In this document: piece after piece, positions 36,419 through 45,636 of the stretch
Layout: every line of letters starts with the position of its first letter
Numbering within the stretch: the first letter of the stretch is position 1
DNA from: Actinobacteria bacterium HGW-Actinobacteria-7
GTDB taxonomy: Bacteria > Actinomycetota > Coriobacteriia > Anaerosomatales > PHET01
Direction of reading: 5' to 3'
Assembly (NCBI GenBank): GCA_002841275.1
Contig: PHET01000008.1
Coordinates: 1 to 64,000 of the forward strand
DNA: 64,000 nucleotides
Translations under genes and position numbers: made by a program
The notes under the pieces: generated by a model
Databases searched by the model: none
What the model saw: only the letters and a program-made list of their open reading frames with translations
What the model was told of the DNA's origin: nothing

Positions 36419-37390
36419 ATGGCAGGCGTATTCAGCGTCGTCTTCATCGGACTCGTGCTCTTCGTGTTCGCCTTCATCTATCTGGCGAGCGCGATCCGCA
36501 TCATCCGCCCGTACGAGAAGGGCGTGCTCGAGCGCTTGGGCAAGTACCAGCGCACGCTCGAGCCGGGTCTGCACATCGTCATCCCGTTTCTTGACCGTGT
36601 CACGAAAGCCGACATGCGCGAGAACGTGGTCGACGTGCCGCCGCAGGAGGTTATCACCAAGGACAACGTCGTGGTCACCGTGGATGCAGTTGTCTACTAC
36701 GAGGCGACCGACCCCGTGAAGCTCATCTACAACGTGGGCAACTTCTACCTCGCCGCCACCAAGCTTGCACAGACCAACCTTCGTAACGTCATCGGTGAGA
36801 TGCAGCTCGACGAATCACTCACCAGCCGCGAGAAGATCAACGCGGCGCTCAGGCAGATCCTCGACGACGCCACCGACAAGTGGGGCGTACGTGTGGTCCG
36901 AGTCGAACTGCAGCGAATCGAGCCTCCCAAGGACGTCACAGAGGCCATGCACCGCCAGATGAAGGCAGAGCGCACCAAGCGCGCGCTGATCCTCGAGGCG
37001 GAGGGTGACAAGCAGGCCGCGATCACCCGTGCCGAGGGTTCGAAGCAGGCCGCAATCCTTGATGCAGAGGGCAAGGCCCAAGCGATCAAGAACGTCGCCG
37101 ACGCCGAGAAGTTCCAGCGCATCGCACTGGCCGAAGGCGAGGCGCGTGGAATCGAGAACGTGTTCGGCGCCATCCACGCCGGCAACCCCACCAACGACCT
37201 GCTCGCCATCCGATATCTCGACGCGCTTCCCAAGATTGCCGACGGCAAGGCCACCAAGGTGTTCCTGCCCTATGAGATCAGCGGGGTTCTCGGCGCAGTT
37301 GCGGGTCTGGCCGAAGCATTCAAGTCCGGCAGCGAGCCTGTCGCTCCGGAGCCCGAGGTCGTACCTGACGAGACATCCGAGGTCCAGTAG
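36419..37390 (+). CDS. SPFH/Band 7 (stomatin-like) membrane protein
   Basis: This 323-aa slipin/QmcA-type protein has an N-terminal hydrophobic hairpin ([19 protein letters not shown]) and an SPFH domain ([52 protein letters not shown]). A long Ala/Glu-rich coiled coil follows ([38 protein letters not shown]). Such proteins oligomerise at the membrane and often regulate FtsH. It is the classic operon partner of nfeD. A strong hairpin lies about 65 bases downstream of its stop. Confidence 0.93.
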   Translation: MAGVFSVVFIGLVLFVFAFIYLASAIRIIRPYEKGVLERLGKYQRTLEPGLHIVIPFLDRVTKADMRENVVDVPPQEVITKDNVVVTVDAVVYYEATDPVKLIYNVGNFYLAATKLAQTNLRNVIGEMQLDESLTSREKINAALRQILDDATDKWGVRVVRVELQRIEPPKDVTEAMHRQMKAERTKRALILEAEGDKQAAITRAEGSKQAAILDAEGKAQAIKNVADAEKFQRIALAEGEARGIENVFGAIHAGNPTNDLLAIRYLDALPKIADGKATKVFLPYEISGVLGAVAGLAEAFKSGSEPVAPEPEVVPDETSEVQ

Positions 37391-37455
37391 TCCGCGAGGT
37401 CCGACTCCGGCTGCGTTGACGGTCAGAGTCGGATCCACCGTTCTGGCGCGCACGA

Positions 37456-37488
37456 GAAAGGCGGCCCCCTGAGGAGCCGCCTTTCTTT
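37456..37488. terminator. Bidirectional intrinsic terminator between SPFH gene and csp
   Basis: GAAAGGCGGC and GCCGCCTTTC form a perfect 10-bp stem with a 10-base loop, followed by TTTG on the + strand. It lies between two convergent genes, so it can serve both. Confidence 0.85.
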
Positions 37489-37516
37489 GCGTTCAGTTTT
37501 TGGTGGAGCTGCTGAA

Positions 37517-37720
37517 CTAGAGCTTGCGAACGTTAACGGCCTGCTGCTTGCCGTTCTGGCCCGTCGCCTCTTCGAAAGCTACAGCCTGACCCTCGTCGAG
37601 GCTCTTGAAGCCGTCGCCCTGGATCTCGCTGAAGTGAACGAACAGGTCGTCGCCACCGTCGCGCTCGATGAAGCCGTAACCCTTGTCAGCGTTGAACCAC
37701 TTGACTTTACCCTCTGCCAT
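37517..37720 (-). CDS. csp: Cold shock protein
   Basis: The 67-aa single cold-shock domain protein has the RNA-binding motifs [21 protein letters not shown] (RNP1 and RNP2). It binds single-stranded RNA or DNA. ATG 37720 after GAGAGTGGG is the real start; the longer ORF-track product adds 38 unrelated residues. The leader of about 110 bases contains a stem-loop. Confidence 0.95.
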   Translation of the reverse strand: MAEGKVKWFNADKGYGFIERDGGDDLFVHFSEIQGDGFKSLDEGQAVAFEEATGQNGKQQAVNVRKL

Positions 37721-37812
37721 TCTTGACCCACTCTCTGCCCCTATCGGGCAAAACAAAGCGACGTGCCGGTTTTCCCTACGTCTACGAAGGGATCCACCAC
37801 GTCGCAAACAAT

Positions 37813-37831
37813 TGGACCCCGACTGGGTCCA
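37813..37831 (-). ncRNA. Stem-loop in the csp 5' leader
   Basis: TGGACCC and GGGTCCA form a perfect 7-bp stem around a 5-base loop, near the start of the likely csp leader. A TATTGT -10-like hexamer lies just upstream (37839-37844). Csp leaders often fold in temperature-dependent ways; that role here is inference. Confidence 0.4.
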
Positions 37832-37963
37832 CACACGGACAATATCATGTTTCCCATTCCGTGCATAGATTACTCATATGAACCATAACCACGCGCTTTC
37901 TGACCCTCTGCGACGTGCGCCACGACGCCCGCTCGGGTACCCTCAATCCAAGGAGGTACGTCC

Positions 37964-38818
37964 ATGACAGACCAGAACGTCCCGTCAGCTCAGTTCGGCA
38001 TCTGCGGAGGCTCAGGCTCTCTCTCATTCGATTTTCCCGCCGCCCTGGATGACGAGCGTGTGGAGGTGCTCGCGACCGACCTGGTGTTCGACACCCCATT
38101 CGGCCGTTCCCCTGCGTTCACCCACTTCCGCGTCACCGGGTCCGGTGGACCTCGCGAGGCACTCGCGGTCAAGATGCACGGCTGGCGCCGCGGCGTGAAG
38201 CGCGGCGACGCCTCACTCCAGGTCTTCTGGGTCTTCTCGGAAGCAGGGGTCACCAAGGTGCTGGCCGATGGCGGCGTGGGATCGTTGAATCACCTGCTCG
38301 ATCCGCGCGATATCGTGATTCCCAACGACTTCATCGACCTGTCCGTCAAGCAGGACATCTACGTGCGTGGCGACCATCTGCTGATCATGCGCCGCCCCAT
38401 CTGCCCGGAGCTCTCCTCTCAACTCTACGCCGGTGCCTCGGCCGACTTCTCTCGCGTCTTCAAACGCGGCACGTATCTCGTGACCGACGGACCGCGGTTC
38501 GAATCGGTGGCCGAGGTCGACTACATGAAGCGCCTCGGGGGCGACGTGATCGGACAGTCACTGGCTCCCGAGGTCTTTCTCGCACGCGACATAGGCGCCT
38601 GCTATGCCGGGATCTACATCGTGGTGAACTACGGCGAGGGCGTCGTGCGTGAGTGGGAGCATGACGAGCTGAAGGCCGTGTTCTTCGAAGAGTCCGAGAC
38701 GATCGCGCGAATCGTTCTCGATGCGGTAGCTGATGCACCGCTGACTCAGGATTGCGGATGCATGGACCACCGCAAACCCTCGCTGCTGTCGATCCCTGAT
38801 GTCCGGACGGACGCCTAG
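37964..38818 (+). CDS. MTAP/PNP-family nucleoside phosphorylase-like protein
   Basis: The 284-aa protein has the fold signatures of 5'-methylthioadenosine phosphorylase/PNP: FGICGGSGSL, TDLVFDTPFGRSP, DPRDIVIPNDFIDLS and GPRFESVAEVDYMKRLGGDVIGQSLAPE. Several usual residues differ: the phosphate-binding RHG region is KMHGWRRG and the purine-site GM(T) is GQS. It precedes the amidohydrolase gene by 4 bases. The two could act on methylthioadenosine, or on futalosine in the menaquinone route, since no MqnB is seen. Start ATG follows AAGGAGG. Confidence 0.8.
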   Translation: MTDQNVPSAQFGICGGSGSLSFDFPAALDDERVEVLATDLVFDTPFGRSPAFTHFRVTGSGGPREALAVKMHGWRRGVKRGDASLQVFWVFSEAGVTKVLADGGVGSLNHLLDPRDIVIPNDFIDLSVKQDIYVRGDHLLIMRRPICPELSSQLYAGASADFSRVFKRGTYLVTDGPRFESVAEVDYMKRLGGDVIGQSLAPEVFLARDIGACYAGIYIVVNYGEGVVREWEHDELKAVFFEESETIARIVLDAVADAPLTQDCGCMDHRKPSLLSIPDVRTDA

Positions 38819-38822
38819 CGGC

Positions 38823-40121
38823 ATGCTCATCTCCGCCGACTGGATTCTGCCGATAGCCACGGGCCCGATTCACAACGGCGCCGTGCGCGTCGTCGGTGAT
38901 TCTGTGGCCGACGTCGGCACGCTCGTCGAGCTTGCAGCCGCATATCCAGAGGACACTCGGGAGCACTTCGCCGGGTGCATGATCACCCCCGGGCTGGTCA
39001 ACGCACACACCCATCTCACACTGACCGCGCTGTCCGGCGTCGTGCCTCCCCTGCCCTTCGTGCAGTGGCTTCCTCGGCTGGTCGCTGCACTGAAACCTTG
39101 GGAAATAGCGGACCACGAGGCTTCGGGCGTCTTGGGCGCCGAGGAGTCGTTAGCATGCGGTGTGACGGTTGTGGGTGACATCGCCTACGGTGCAGCGGAA
39201 GTCGCCAGCGCCAGTGCAGCGGGTCTGGGTGGGGTCTACTACTGGGAACTACTGGGCATGCGCGCCGAGGATATCAAGTCGGCTCTGGACGCGCTGCGCT
39301 TTCCCGAGGACCCAGCCACGTATGGCACGCGAGTCGTCTGCGGGCTCTCCCCACACTCCCCCTACACCGCCGGACCGGGCCTGTTGACCGCGGTGAGCGA
39401 ACATGCGCGCACACTGGGTGTCCCGACCGCCGTGCATCTGGACGAGTCCGCTGCCGAGCTGCAGCTCTTGATGGACGGGACGGGTCCGCTTTCCGCCACT
39501 GCGGCCCGCACCGCGCTCGGGTTCACACCACCCGGGAGCACGCCCGTCGAGTACCTCGCCTCACTTGGGGCGCTTCAGGGAACCACGGCAATACATCTGT
39601 GCCACGTCACAGCTCGTGAGATCACTCTGCTGGCCGAGCAGGCACGCGGGGTAGTGACCTGCCCACGTTCCAACCGCTACCTGGATAATCCGCCTCCGGC
39701 GATAGCACCGTTGCTCGATGCCGGACTGGCCGTGGGCATCGGAACGGACTCCTCGGCGAGCAACCATGACCTCGATCTGATGGCCGAACTACGCGCGGTC
39801 CGAGACAGCGAGAGAACGCTTTCCGCAGTGACGTTGCTGAACATGGTCACTGCGGGAGGCGCTCGCGCCATTGGAGTCGAGAGACACTATGGGTCGCTTG
39901 CGCCCGGCAAGTTCGCGGATCTGGTGATTCACCGAGTTGCTGCAAGCTCCGAGCCAGAGGCGGCGCTGATCGACCACGCCGGCCGATCGACCACCGAGGC
40001 GGTCATGAGCGGTGGCGTCTGGCGAGTGCTGTCAGGTGACCTGTTGACGAGGGACTCTGCCGCGGCTCGCCGCGCAGCCGATGCCCGTGTCCACTCGCTT
40101 GAGGTTCTCAACGCGACCTGA
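38823..40121 (+). CDS. Amidohydrolase, aminodeoxyfutalosine / 5'-substituted adenosine deaminase family
   Basis: A metal-dependent TIM-barrel amidohydrolase of 432 aa. Zinc ligands are visible: HTH in NAHTHLTLTAL, HLDESAAELQ, LCHVT and GTDSSASNHD. This group includes methylthioadenosine/S-adenosylhomocysteine deaminases and aminodeoxyfutalosine deaminase. Because menaquinone genes lie 3 kb upstream and no MqnB is present, deamination of aminodeoxyfutalosine is a good candidate role. I chose ATG 38823, which lies after the previous stop; the ORF-track start overlaps it. Confidence 0.82.
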   Translation: MLISADWILPIATGPIHNGAVRVVGDSVADVGTLVELAAAYPEDTREHFAGCMITPGLVNAHTHLTLTALSGVVPPLPFVQWLPRLVAALKPWEIADHEASGVLGAEESLACGVTVVGDIAYGAAEVASASAAGLGGVYYWELLGMRAEDIKSALDALRFPEDPATYGTRVVCGLSPHSPYTAGPGLLTAVSEHARTLGVPTAVHLDESAAELQLLMDGTGPLSATAARTALGFTPPGSTPVEYLASLGALQGTTAIHLCHVTAREITLLAEQARGVVTCPRSNRYLDNPPPAIAPLLDAGLAVGIGTDSSASNHDLDLMAELRAVRDSERTLSAVTLLNMVTAGGARAIGVERHYGSLAPGKFADLVIHRVAASSEPEAALIDHAGRSTTEAVMSGGVWRVLSGDLLTRDSAAARRAADARVHSLEVLNAT

Positions 40122-40137
40122 GCGCCCCGCGACACGC

Positions 40138-40165
40138 AAGGAGCGCCCCTCTCGGAGCGCCCCTT
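40138..40165 (-). terminator. Stem-loop between the amidohydrolase and livF
   Basis: AAGGGGCGC and GCGCTCCTT (minus strand) can pair with one G-U over a 9-bp stem. It lies between convergent genes, but no long T run follows, so it may be a weak or Rho-assisted terminator. The reverse orientation has one A-C mismatch. Confidence 0.45.
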
Positions 40166-40203
40166 GGTAGATAATGGATTCTTGAGTCTCTGAAGCAGGT
40201 GGA

Positions 40204-40911
40204 TCAGCCTTCGCCGAGATACGCCTTTCGCACGTCTTCGTTGGCAAGAAGCTCTTCACCCGTGCCGGTCAACTTCATCTGACCGGTCTCAAGAACGTAC
40301 CCACGGTCCGCGATGGACAGCGCAAGGTTGGCGTTCTGTTCGACCAACAGGATCGTGATCCCGTCTTGGTTCAGCTTCTCGATGATCTCGAAGATGGTCT
40401 CGACAACGACCGGCGCCAGACCCATCGAAGGCTCGTCCAGCATCAACAGTCTCGGATTGGCCATCAACGCGCGACCCATGGCAAGCATCTGCTGCTCGCC
40501 GCCCGATAGGGTTCCGCCCTTCTGAGCCAAACGCTCCCGGAGACGGGGAAACAGCTCGAACACGTGCTCGAGGTCTGCCTTGATGCCTTCTTTGTCGCTG
40601 CGCAGGTACGCGCCCATGTCGAGGTTTTCGAGCACCGTCATGCGCGAGAAGATGCGCCGGCCCTCAGGAACCTGGATGATGCCCTTCTGCGTGACCTTGT
40701 GCGCCGGGAGACCTGCGATCTTGACGCCCTCGAACTCGATGGAGCCCGCCGTGGGAACCAACTGCCCCGAAAGCGTCTTGAGCGTTGTGGACTTGCCTGC
40801 ACCATTCGCCCCGATGAGCGTGACGATCTCGCCCTCGTTGACGGTGAGAGAGATGCCTTTGAGTGCTTCGATCTTGCCGTAGCATGTCTTGAGATTGGTG
40901 ACGGTCAGCAC
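40204..40911 (-). CDS. livF: Branched-chain amino acid ABC transporter ATPase LivF
   Basis: The 235-aa cytoplasmic ATPase has Walker A GANGAGKSTT, signature LSGGEQQML, Walker B LLMLDEPSMGLAPVV and the His-loop region. It is the last gene of livK-livH-livM-livG-livF. It works with LivG and the LivHM permeases; the exact substrate (Leu/Ile/Val or another hydrophobic amino acid) is set by LivK. Confidence 0.94.
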   Translation of the reverse strand: MLTVTNLKTCYGKIEALKGISLTVNEGEIVTLIGANGAGKSTTLKTLSGQLVPTAGSIEFEGVKIAGLPAHKVTQKGIIQVPEGRRIFSRMTVLENLDMGAYLRSDKEGIKADLEHVFELFPRLRERLAQKGGTLSGGEQQMLAMGRALMANPRLLMLDEPSMGLAPVVVETIFEIIEKLNQDGITILLVEQNANLALSIADRGYVLETGQMKLTGTGEELLANEDVRKAYLGEG

Positions 40912-40914
40912 GGT

Positions 40915-41817
40915 CTACTCCTCCCCGCCCTCGGCGGCCTGCGGCTCGGGTGATTCAGCCGGGGTCATGGTCTCGGCGGGTGATTCTGCTGCTGCGGCCG
41001 CGGCCGCCACATGAGCGTCAGCACGATCCGCTGCGTGAGCGGCCATCATTGCGTCAGCACCCTTGCCGAGGTACGCCTCGATCACCTGCGGGTTGCGCTG
41101 GATCTCGGCGGGCAAACCCTCGGCGATGAGCTGACCGAAGTCGAGAACGTAGATGCGATCCGCAATGTCCATTACGACCTTCATGTCATGCTCGATCAGG
41201 AGCACGGTGACACCCAGGTCGCGGACCCTGCGGATCAGCGCGTTGAGCAGCTGGCTTTCCTGCGGGTTCATCCCTGCGGCCGGCTCGTCGAGAAGAATCA
41301 GCTTGGGCTCGGTCGCAAGCGCGCGACCAATCTCCAAACGGCGCTGGTCACCGTAGGGCAGGTTCTTGGCCAGTTCGTTGGCCATGTCGCCCAGTCCCAC
41401 GAACTCAAGCCATCCACGCGCGCTGTCCTCTGATGCCTGCTCCTCACGACGAAAACGGGGCGTACGAAGCACTGCCCCGATGGGGCCCTCCTTCGTGAGG
41501 GTGTGGCGCCCCACCATGACATTCTCAAGCGCTGTCATGTTCTGAAACAGGCGGATGTTCTGGAACGTACGCGAAATGCCCATCTTGGCGATCTTGTGAG
41601 GCCTGACGCCGCCCACGGACTTGCCTTGGAACGTGAGTGTCCCCTCGGTTGGCGCATAGATGCCAGTCATGAGGTTGAAGAACGTGGTCTTGCCAGCGCC
41701 GTTGGGACCGATCAGCGCGACGATCTCGCCCTCTTCGATGTTCATGGTCACGTTGCCCACGGCCTTCAGTCCGCCGAACTGCATCGTGACGTTATTCGCT
41801 TCTACCAGGCGTGTCAT
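40915..41817 (-). CDS. livG: Branched-chain amino acid ABC transporter ATPase LivG
   Basis: Walker A GPNGAGKTTFF, NLPYGDQRRLEIGRAL and LLDEPAAGMNPQE mark the LivG type. It is 300 aa, longer than usual, because of an Ala/Glu/Pro-rich tail of about 45 residues (for example AAAAAAAESPAETMTP), which is low-complexity and probably disordered. The next gene (livF) begins 3 bases later. Confidence 0.93.
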   Translation of the reverse strand: MTRLVEANNVTMQFGGLKAVGNVTMNIEEGEIVALIGPNGAGKTTFFNLMTGIYAPTEGTLTFQGKSVGGVRPHKIAKMGISRTFQNIRLFQNMTALENVMVGRHTLTKEGPIGAVLRTPRFRREEQASEDSARGWLEFVGLGDMANELAKNLPYGDQRRLEIGRALATEPKLILLDEPAAGMNPQESQLLNALIRRVRDLGVTVLLIEHDMKVVMDIADRIYVLDFGQLIAEGLPAEIQRNPQVIEAYLGKGADAMMAAHAADRADAHVAAAAAAAESPAETMTPAESPEPQAAEGGEE

Positions 41818-41843
41818 GTCAGTTGTACCTCTCTCGCGCCCGG

Positions 41844-43100
41844 CTACCGGTCTTCGCCCGGATGGGCGGTATCGTGCTGCGCGTCATAGAGCGTCTGGTT
41901 GCTTTCATCGAGCGCGGCCTCTGACTCGGGGGCGAGCTCGCGAGCGCGACGCTTTGAAGGCAGAATTCCTTGCGGTTTCCAGGCCATCATAATCACCATC
42001 AGAGCGCCAAACACCAGATAACGGTAGTTGGAGATGGCCGACTGGGCCTCTGCCGACACCTGAATTCCGGTGAGGGTCTGAAGAAGACCCGACGAAGCCA
42101 TGCCGCGAATGAGTTCGGGTACTCCCTGAATGACGAGGGCCCCGACAATCGCACCGGGTACCGAGCCCATGCCACCCAGAACGATGATCGAGACCACGAA
42201 GACCGACTCCATGAACGTGAACGATTCCGGGCTCACGAAGCCCTGGAAGTTCGCGAACGTGATGCCAGCCATACCGCCCCAGAGTGCACCCAACGAGAAC
42301 GCATAGAGCTTCGCGCCCGTGATGTTGATGCCCATCGAAGCGGCAGCGACCTCATCTTCGCGCATCGCGGTCCAAGAGCGACCAAGGCGCGAGTCGTCGA
42401 GTCGTCGCACCACAAAGATCGTGAATACGCACAGCAGAACGATGATGTAGTACCAATACACATTCGCGGTGAACGTGAAGTTGAAGCCGGTGGATCCGAA
42501 GTTCGGCCAGCTGAAGTACAGATGGTTCTGCAGCCACTCCAGGGGAAAAGGCTTGGGCACACTCTCGCCCGCCTTAGGCAGTCCGGCCGCGCCATTGGTG
42601 ATACCGAAGATGTTGTTGTTGAGCGCGATCCTGACAATCTCACCGAAGCCAAGTGTGACGATCGCCAGATAGTCACCGCGCAGCCTCAAAACCGGTGTAC
42701 CCAGCGTTATGCCAGTGATCGCGCCGGCAAGCGCGGCGAACGGGATCATGATGAAGTACGACATCCCCGGCAACCATGGGTACTGCGGGAACGTGGCGGC
42801 GAGCCAGTGTGACAGCGGCAGGCCTCCCAGAATCCCGGTGTACGCACCGATGGCGTAGAAGGCGATGTACCCCAGATCCAACAGGCCTGCATAGCCGACG
42901 ACGATGTTGAGACCCAGTGCGAGCATGACGTAGATGCCTACGATCGCAAGGATGCGGACTAGGAACAACTGGCCGAATCCTTGGAACCAGATCGGGGCTA
43001 TGAACACGAGCAGGCAAAGGCCTGCGTAGATAGCAAGCTTAAGCGGCGACATCTTGGCCGCATCGACACTAGTTCTGATGTCCATTTTGCTTCCGCCCAT
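41844..43100 (-). CDS. livM: Branched-chain amino acid ABC transporter permease LivM
   Basis: This 418-aa permease is larger than most LivM (about 310-360). It has multiple membrane segments and the family sequences GLNIVVGYAGLLDLGYIAFYAIGAY, TLGFGEIVRIALNN and RSWTAMREDEVAAASMGIN. ATG 43100 follows AAGGTG at the end of livH. The extra length is an inserted region around INGAAGLPKAGESVPKPF and a charged tail. Confidence 0.93.
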   Translation of the reverse strand: MGGSKMDIRTSVDAAKMSPLKLAIYAGLCLLVFIAPIWFQGFGQLFLVRILAIVGIYVMLALGLNIVVGYAGLLDLGYIAFYAIGAYTGILGGLPLSHWLAATFPQYPWLPGMSYFIMIPFAALAGAITGITLGTPVLRLRGDYLAIVTLGFGEIVRIALNNNIFGITNGAAGLPKAGESVPKPFPLEWLQNHLYFSWPNFGSTGFNFTFTANVYWYYIIVLLCVFTIFVVRRLDDSRLGRSWTAMREDEVAAASMGINITGAKLYAFSLGALWGGMAGITFANFQGFVSPESFTFMESVFVVSIIVLGGMGSVPGAIVGALVIQGVPELIRGMASSGLLQTLTGIQVSAEAQSAISNYRYLVFGALMVIMMAWKPQGILPSKRRARELAPESEAALDESNQTLYDAQHDTAHPGEDR

Positions 43101-43103
43101 GGT

Positions 43104-44045
43104 CTACACCTTTTCCACGACGGACTCGCCCAGCAGACCACCGGGCCGGAATATGAGTACCAGGATCAAGATGATGAACGCTACGACATCCTTGTAGCCC
43201 GTGGACAGGAATCCTGCCGCGAGCGATTCAACGATGCCGAGCAGGAAACCGCCGAGCATCGCCCCGCGCAGGTTGCCGATTCCGCCCAGCACCGCAGCGG
43301 TGAACGACTTGATACCCGGGATGAAGCCCATGCTGAAGACCACCGCGCCGTAGTACATGCCATGGAAGACGCCCGCAACGGCGCCGAGCGCAGGCCCGAT
43401 GAAGAAGGCCAGTGAGATGACGTAGTTGATGTCGATGCCCATCAGACCTGCAGCTTCGCGATCCTGAGAGGTAGCGCGCATCGCCTTGCCCACTCGCGTT
43501 CGCGAGATGAACGTGTCGAGCACGAACAGAAGGATCAATGAGGTCGCCACGATGAGTATCTGCAGCGAGTTCACGCTAGCTCCTGCGAAGGTGACCAGCG
43601 GCGTGACGGGGAACACCCGAGGGAACGGGATCGCTTTGGAATCGATCCACAGCAACGCCGCGTTCTGCAGGAAGATCGAGACACCGATCGCGGAGATCAG
43701 CGGCGCAAGGCGAGGTGCGTGCCTCAGCGGCCGGTACGCGACGCGCTCGATGACCATGCCGAGTATGCCGATCGCGATTGCCGCGACCGCAAAAACGATG
43801 ACGTACAGGACGAGGATGCCAAAGGCGCTCCCCGTGAAGAACGCATGTGCGGGGAAACTCTTGCTTGTAAGTAGCAGCAGCATGCCGAGGCCTACGTATG
43901 CGCCTCCCATGAACATCTCGCTGTGTGCGAAGTTGATCATGAGCAGGATTCCGTAGACGAGCGTGTAGCCCAACGCTATGAGCGCGTACATCCCGCCCAG
44001 CGTCACCCCGTTGACAAGCTGCTGAATGATGACATCTGCAGTCAC
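43104..44045 (-). CDS. livH: Branched-chain amino acid ABC transporter permease LivH
   Basis: This 313-aa permease has LVNGVTLGGMYALIALGYTLVYGIL, FAHSEMFMGGAY, and the cytoplasmic-loop motif RVGKAMRATSQDREAAGLMGIDI. It lies next to livM with a 3-base gap. A strong stem-loop separates it from livK upstream. Confidence 0.94.
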   Translation of the reverse strand: MTADVIIQQLVNGVTLGGMYALIALGYTLVYGILLMINFAHSEMFMGGAYVGLGMLLLLTSKSFPAHAFFTGSAFGILVLYVIVFAVAAIAIGILGMVIERVAYRPLRHAPRLAPLISAIGVSIFLQNAALLWIDSKAIPFPRVFPVTPLVTFAGASVNSLQILIVATSLILLFVLDTFISRTRVGKAMRATSQDREAAGLMGIDINYVISLAFFIGPALGAVAGVFHGMYYGAVVFSMGFIPGIKSFTAAVLGGIGNLRGAMLGGFLLGIVESLAAGFLSTGYKDVVAFIILILVLIFRPGGLLGESVVEKV

Positions 44046-44110
44046 TTGAAGGGTTCCTGTCTCTTCTGTGCCGCGGGCGTCGGCCCGCTTGACGCCTCCA
44101 GACGCATAGA

Positions 44111-44144
44111 CCGGGTGGGCACCGTTTTACCGATGCCCACCCGG
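44111..44144. other. 11-bp stem-loop between livK and livH
   Basis: CCGGGTGGGCA and TGCCCACCCGG form a perfect 11-bp inverted repeat with a 12-base loop. There is no T tract on either side, so it is more likely an mRNA-stabilising or attenuating hairpin than a plain terminator. It lies downstream of livK in the 133-base gap before livH. Confidence 0.7.
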
Positions 44145-44178
44145 ACTGTTGCGTCAGAGTGGTACCGCTAGTTGCGGA

Positions 44179-45396
44179 CTACTCTCCCGGAACCAGAACC
44201 GGGGTCCATGCGCCGCTCTTGACCTGGTAGGTCGTGACGGCCTTGTTCGTAGTGTCGCCGTTCGCGTCGAACGAAATGGCACCGCTGACGCCCTCGGTGT
44301 TGGTCGCTGCAACAGCAGCGATGACAGCGTCGCGACCAGCGGGGGTCAGGACCTTGTCGGCACCCTGCTCGCCGGCGACCTTGAGGACGGCCTGGATGAT
44401 CAGGTTGGCCGCATCATACGAGTACGCGTCGTAGGCAGCGATATCGTCCGTGGGGTACTCGGCCTTGTAGGCATCGATGAACGCCTGGCCTGCGGGAAGC
44501 TTGTCGACCGGGAGGCCGATGGAGGTGCAATAGTCGCCCTCGACCTGCGTGCCACCCAGCTTGATGTACTCGCCGTCGTAGCAACCGTCGCCGGACATCA
44601 TGGGGGCCTTCACGCCCGCATCGTCGGCCTGCTTGGAGAGCAGCGCGCCGGCGTTGTAGATGCCGCCGTAGTAGATCAGGTCAGGTTTGGCAGCCTTGAT
44701 CTTGGTGACGAGCGCGTTGAAGTCGGTGTCCTTGTCGGAGGTCTTCTCGGAGAAGAGGACCTTGCCGCCCAAAGAGGCGAACTTCTTGGCGAACTCAGCC
44801 GCGAGACCCTCGCCGTAAGGCGTGGAGTCGTCGATGACGACGACGGTCTTGTAGCCGAAGGTCGTGTAGGCAGCCTCGGCAGCTGTGGGGCCCTGAACCG
44901 TGTCGATGGTGCAGACGCGGAACACGTTGTTGAAGCCCTGCAGGGTGAGCGCCGGGTTAGTGGCGGCCGGGGAAACCATGACGATCTTGTTGTCGTTGTA
45001 GACCTTGGACGCCGGAATGGTGACGCCCGAGTTCAGGTGTCCCATGACACCGATGAGGCTGGCATCAGACGCGAAAGTGTTCGCAACGGTAACGCCGGTC
45101 TTGGGGTCACCCTGGTCGTCGCCCTCAACGGTGGCGAACGTGATACCGGCATCCTTAGCGGCGGCGGACTCATTGGCCTGCTTGACCGCGAGGTTTGCCG
45201 AACGCTTCATGCCCTGGCCCAGAGCGACAGCGCCCTGAGTCAGCGGTGCACCGATACCGATGGTGATCTTGGTGGCCGCAGCGGCCCCGTCGGTACCCGT
45301 GTCGGCCGTCTTAGCCCCACCGCAACCCGTAGCGATCATGGAGACCGCGACGAGTGCAGCCAGGGCTGCGAGGACGCGCTTGTTGCGCATCTTCAT
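44179..45396 (-). CDS. livK: Branched-chain amino acid ABC transporter binding lipoprotein LivK
   Basis: The 405-aa extracytoplasmic binding protein has a lipoprotein signal (LAALAALVAVSMIATGCGG; lipid-bearing Cys), then a type I periplasmic-binding fold (ITIGIGAPLTQGAVALGQGM, GVMGHLNSGVTIPASKVYND, DDSTPYGEGLAAEFAKKF). ATG 45396 after GGGAGGG is the likely start. It is the first gene of the liv operon, separated from livH by a hairpin. Substrate specificity is not readable. Confidence 0.94.
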   Translation of the reverse strand: MKMRNKRVLAALAALVAVSMIATGCGGAKTADTGTDGAAAATKITIGIGAPLTQGAVALGQGMKRSANLAVKQANESAAAKDAGITFATVEGDDQGDPKTGVTVANTFASDASLIGVMGHLNSGVTIPASKVYNDNKIVMVSPAATNPALTLQGFNNVFRVCTIDTVQGPTAAEAAYTTFGYKTVVVIDDSTPYGEGLAAEFAKKFASLGGKVLFSEKTSDKDTDFNALVTKIKAAKPDLIYYGGIYNAGALLSKQADDAGVKAPMMSGDGCYDGEYIKLGGTQVEGDYCTSIGLPVDKLPAGQAFIDAYKAEYPTDDIAAYDAYSYDAANLIIQAVLKVAGEQGADKVLTPAGRDAVIAAVAATNTEGVSGAISFDANGDTTNKAVTTYQVKSGAWTPVLVPGE

Positions 45397-45503
45397 AGTG
45401 CCCTCCCTTGCTCTCTCTTGACCAATCTGACATTTGTCGCCTCGCGTGTGCTCCATGGAGGGCACGCGGGCATCCTACGGTCATCCCACCGCAGGATTGA
45501 AGT

Positions 45504-45533
45504 ACCGTAGCACAAACGCCGAGTATGCAACAA
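45504..45533 (-). promoter_or_regulatory. Promoter of the liv operon
   Basis: On the minus strand TTGTTG is followed after 18 bases by an extended -10 (TGCTACGGT). It lies about 110-140 bases upstream of the livK start. Assigned from pattern only. Confidence 0.45.
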
Positions 45534-45636
45534 CGGACTGTGTTTACACGCCAGAAGCGGTCGCGCGCCGTGACTGACTCCTGTTGAGACCCGGCAGGAT
45601 GTATGGCGCCGATTGCGGGGTTTCGAGCCGTCGGAT

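Noticed and set aside
44149-45510. 453-aa ORF on the + strand
   Set aside because: Antisense shadow of livK; rich in Arg/Gly/Val with no family pattern.
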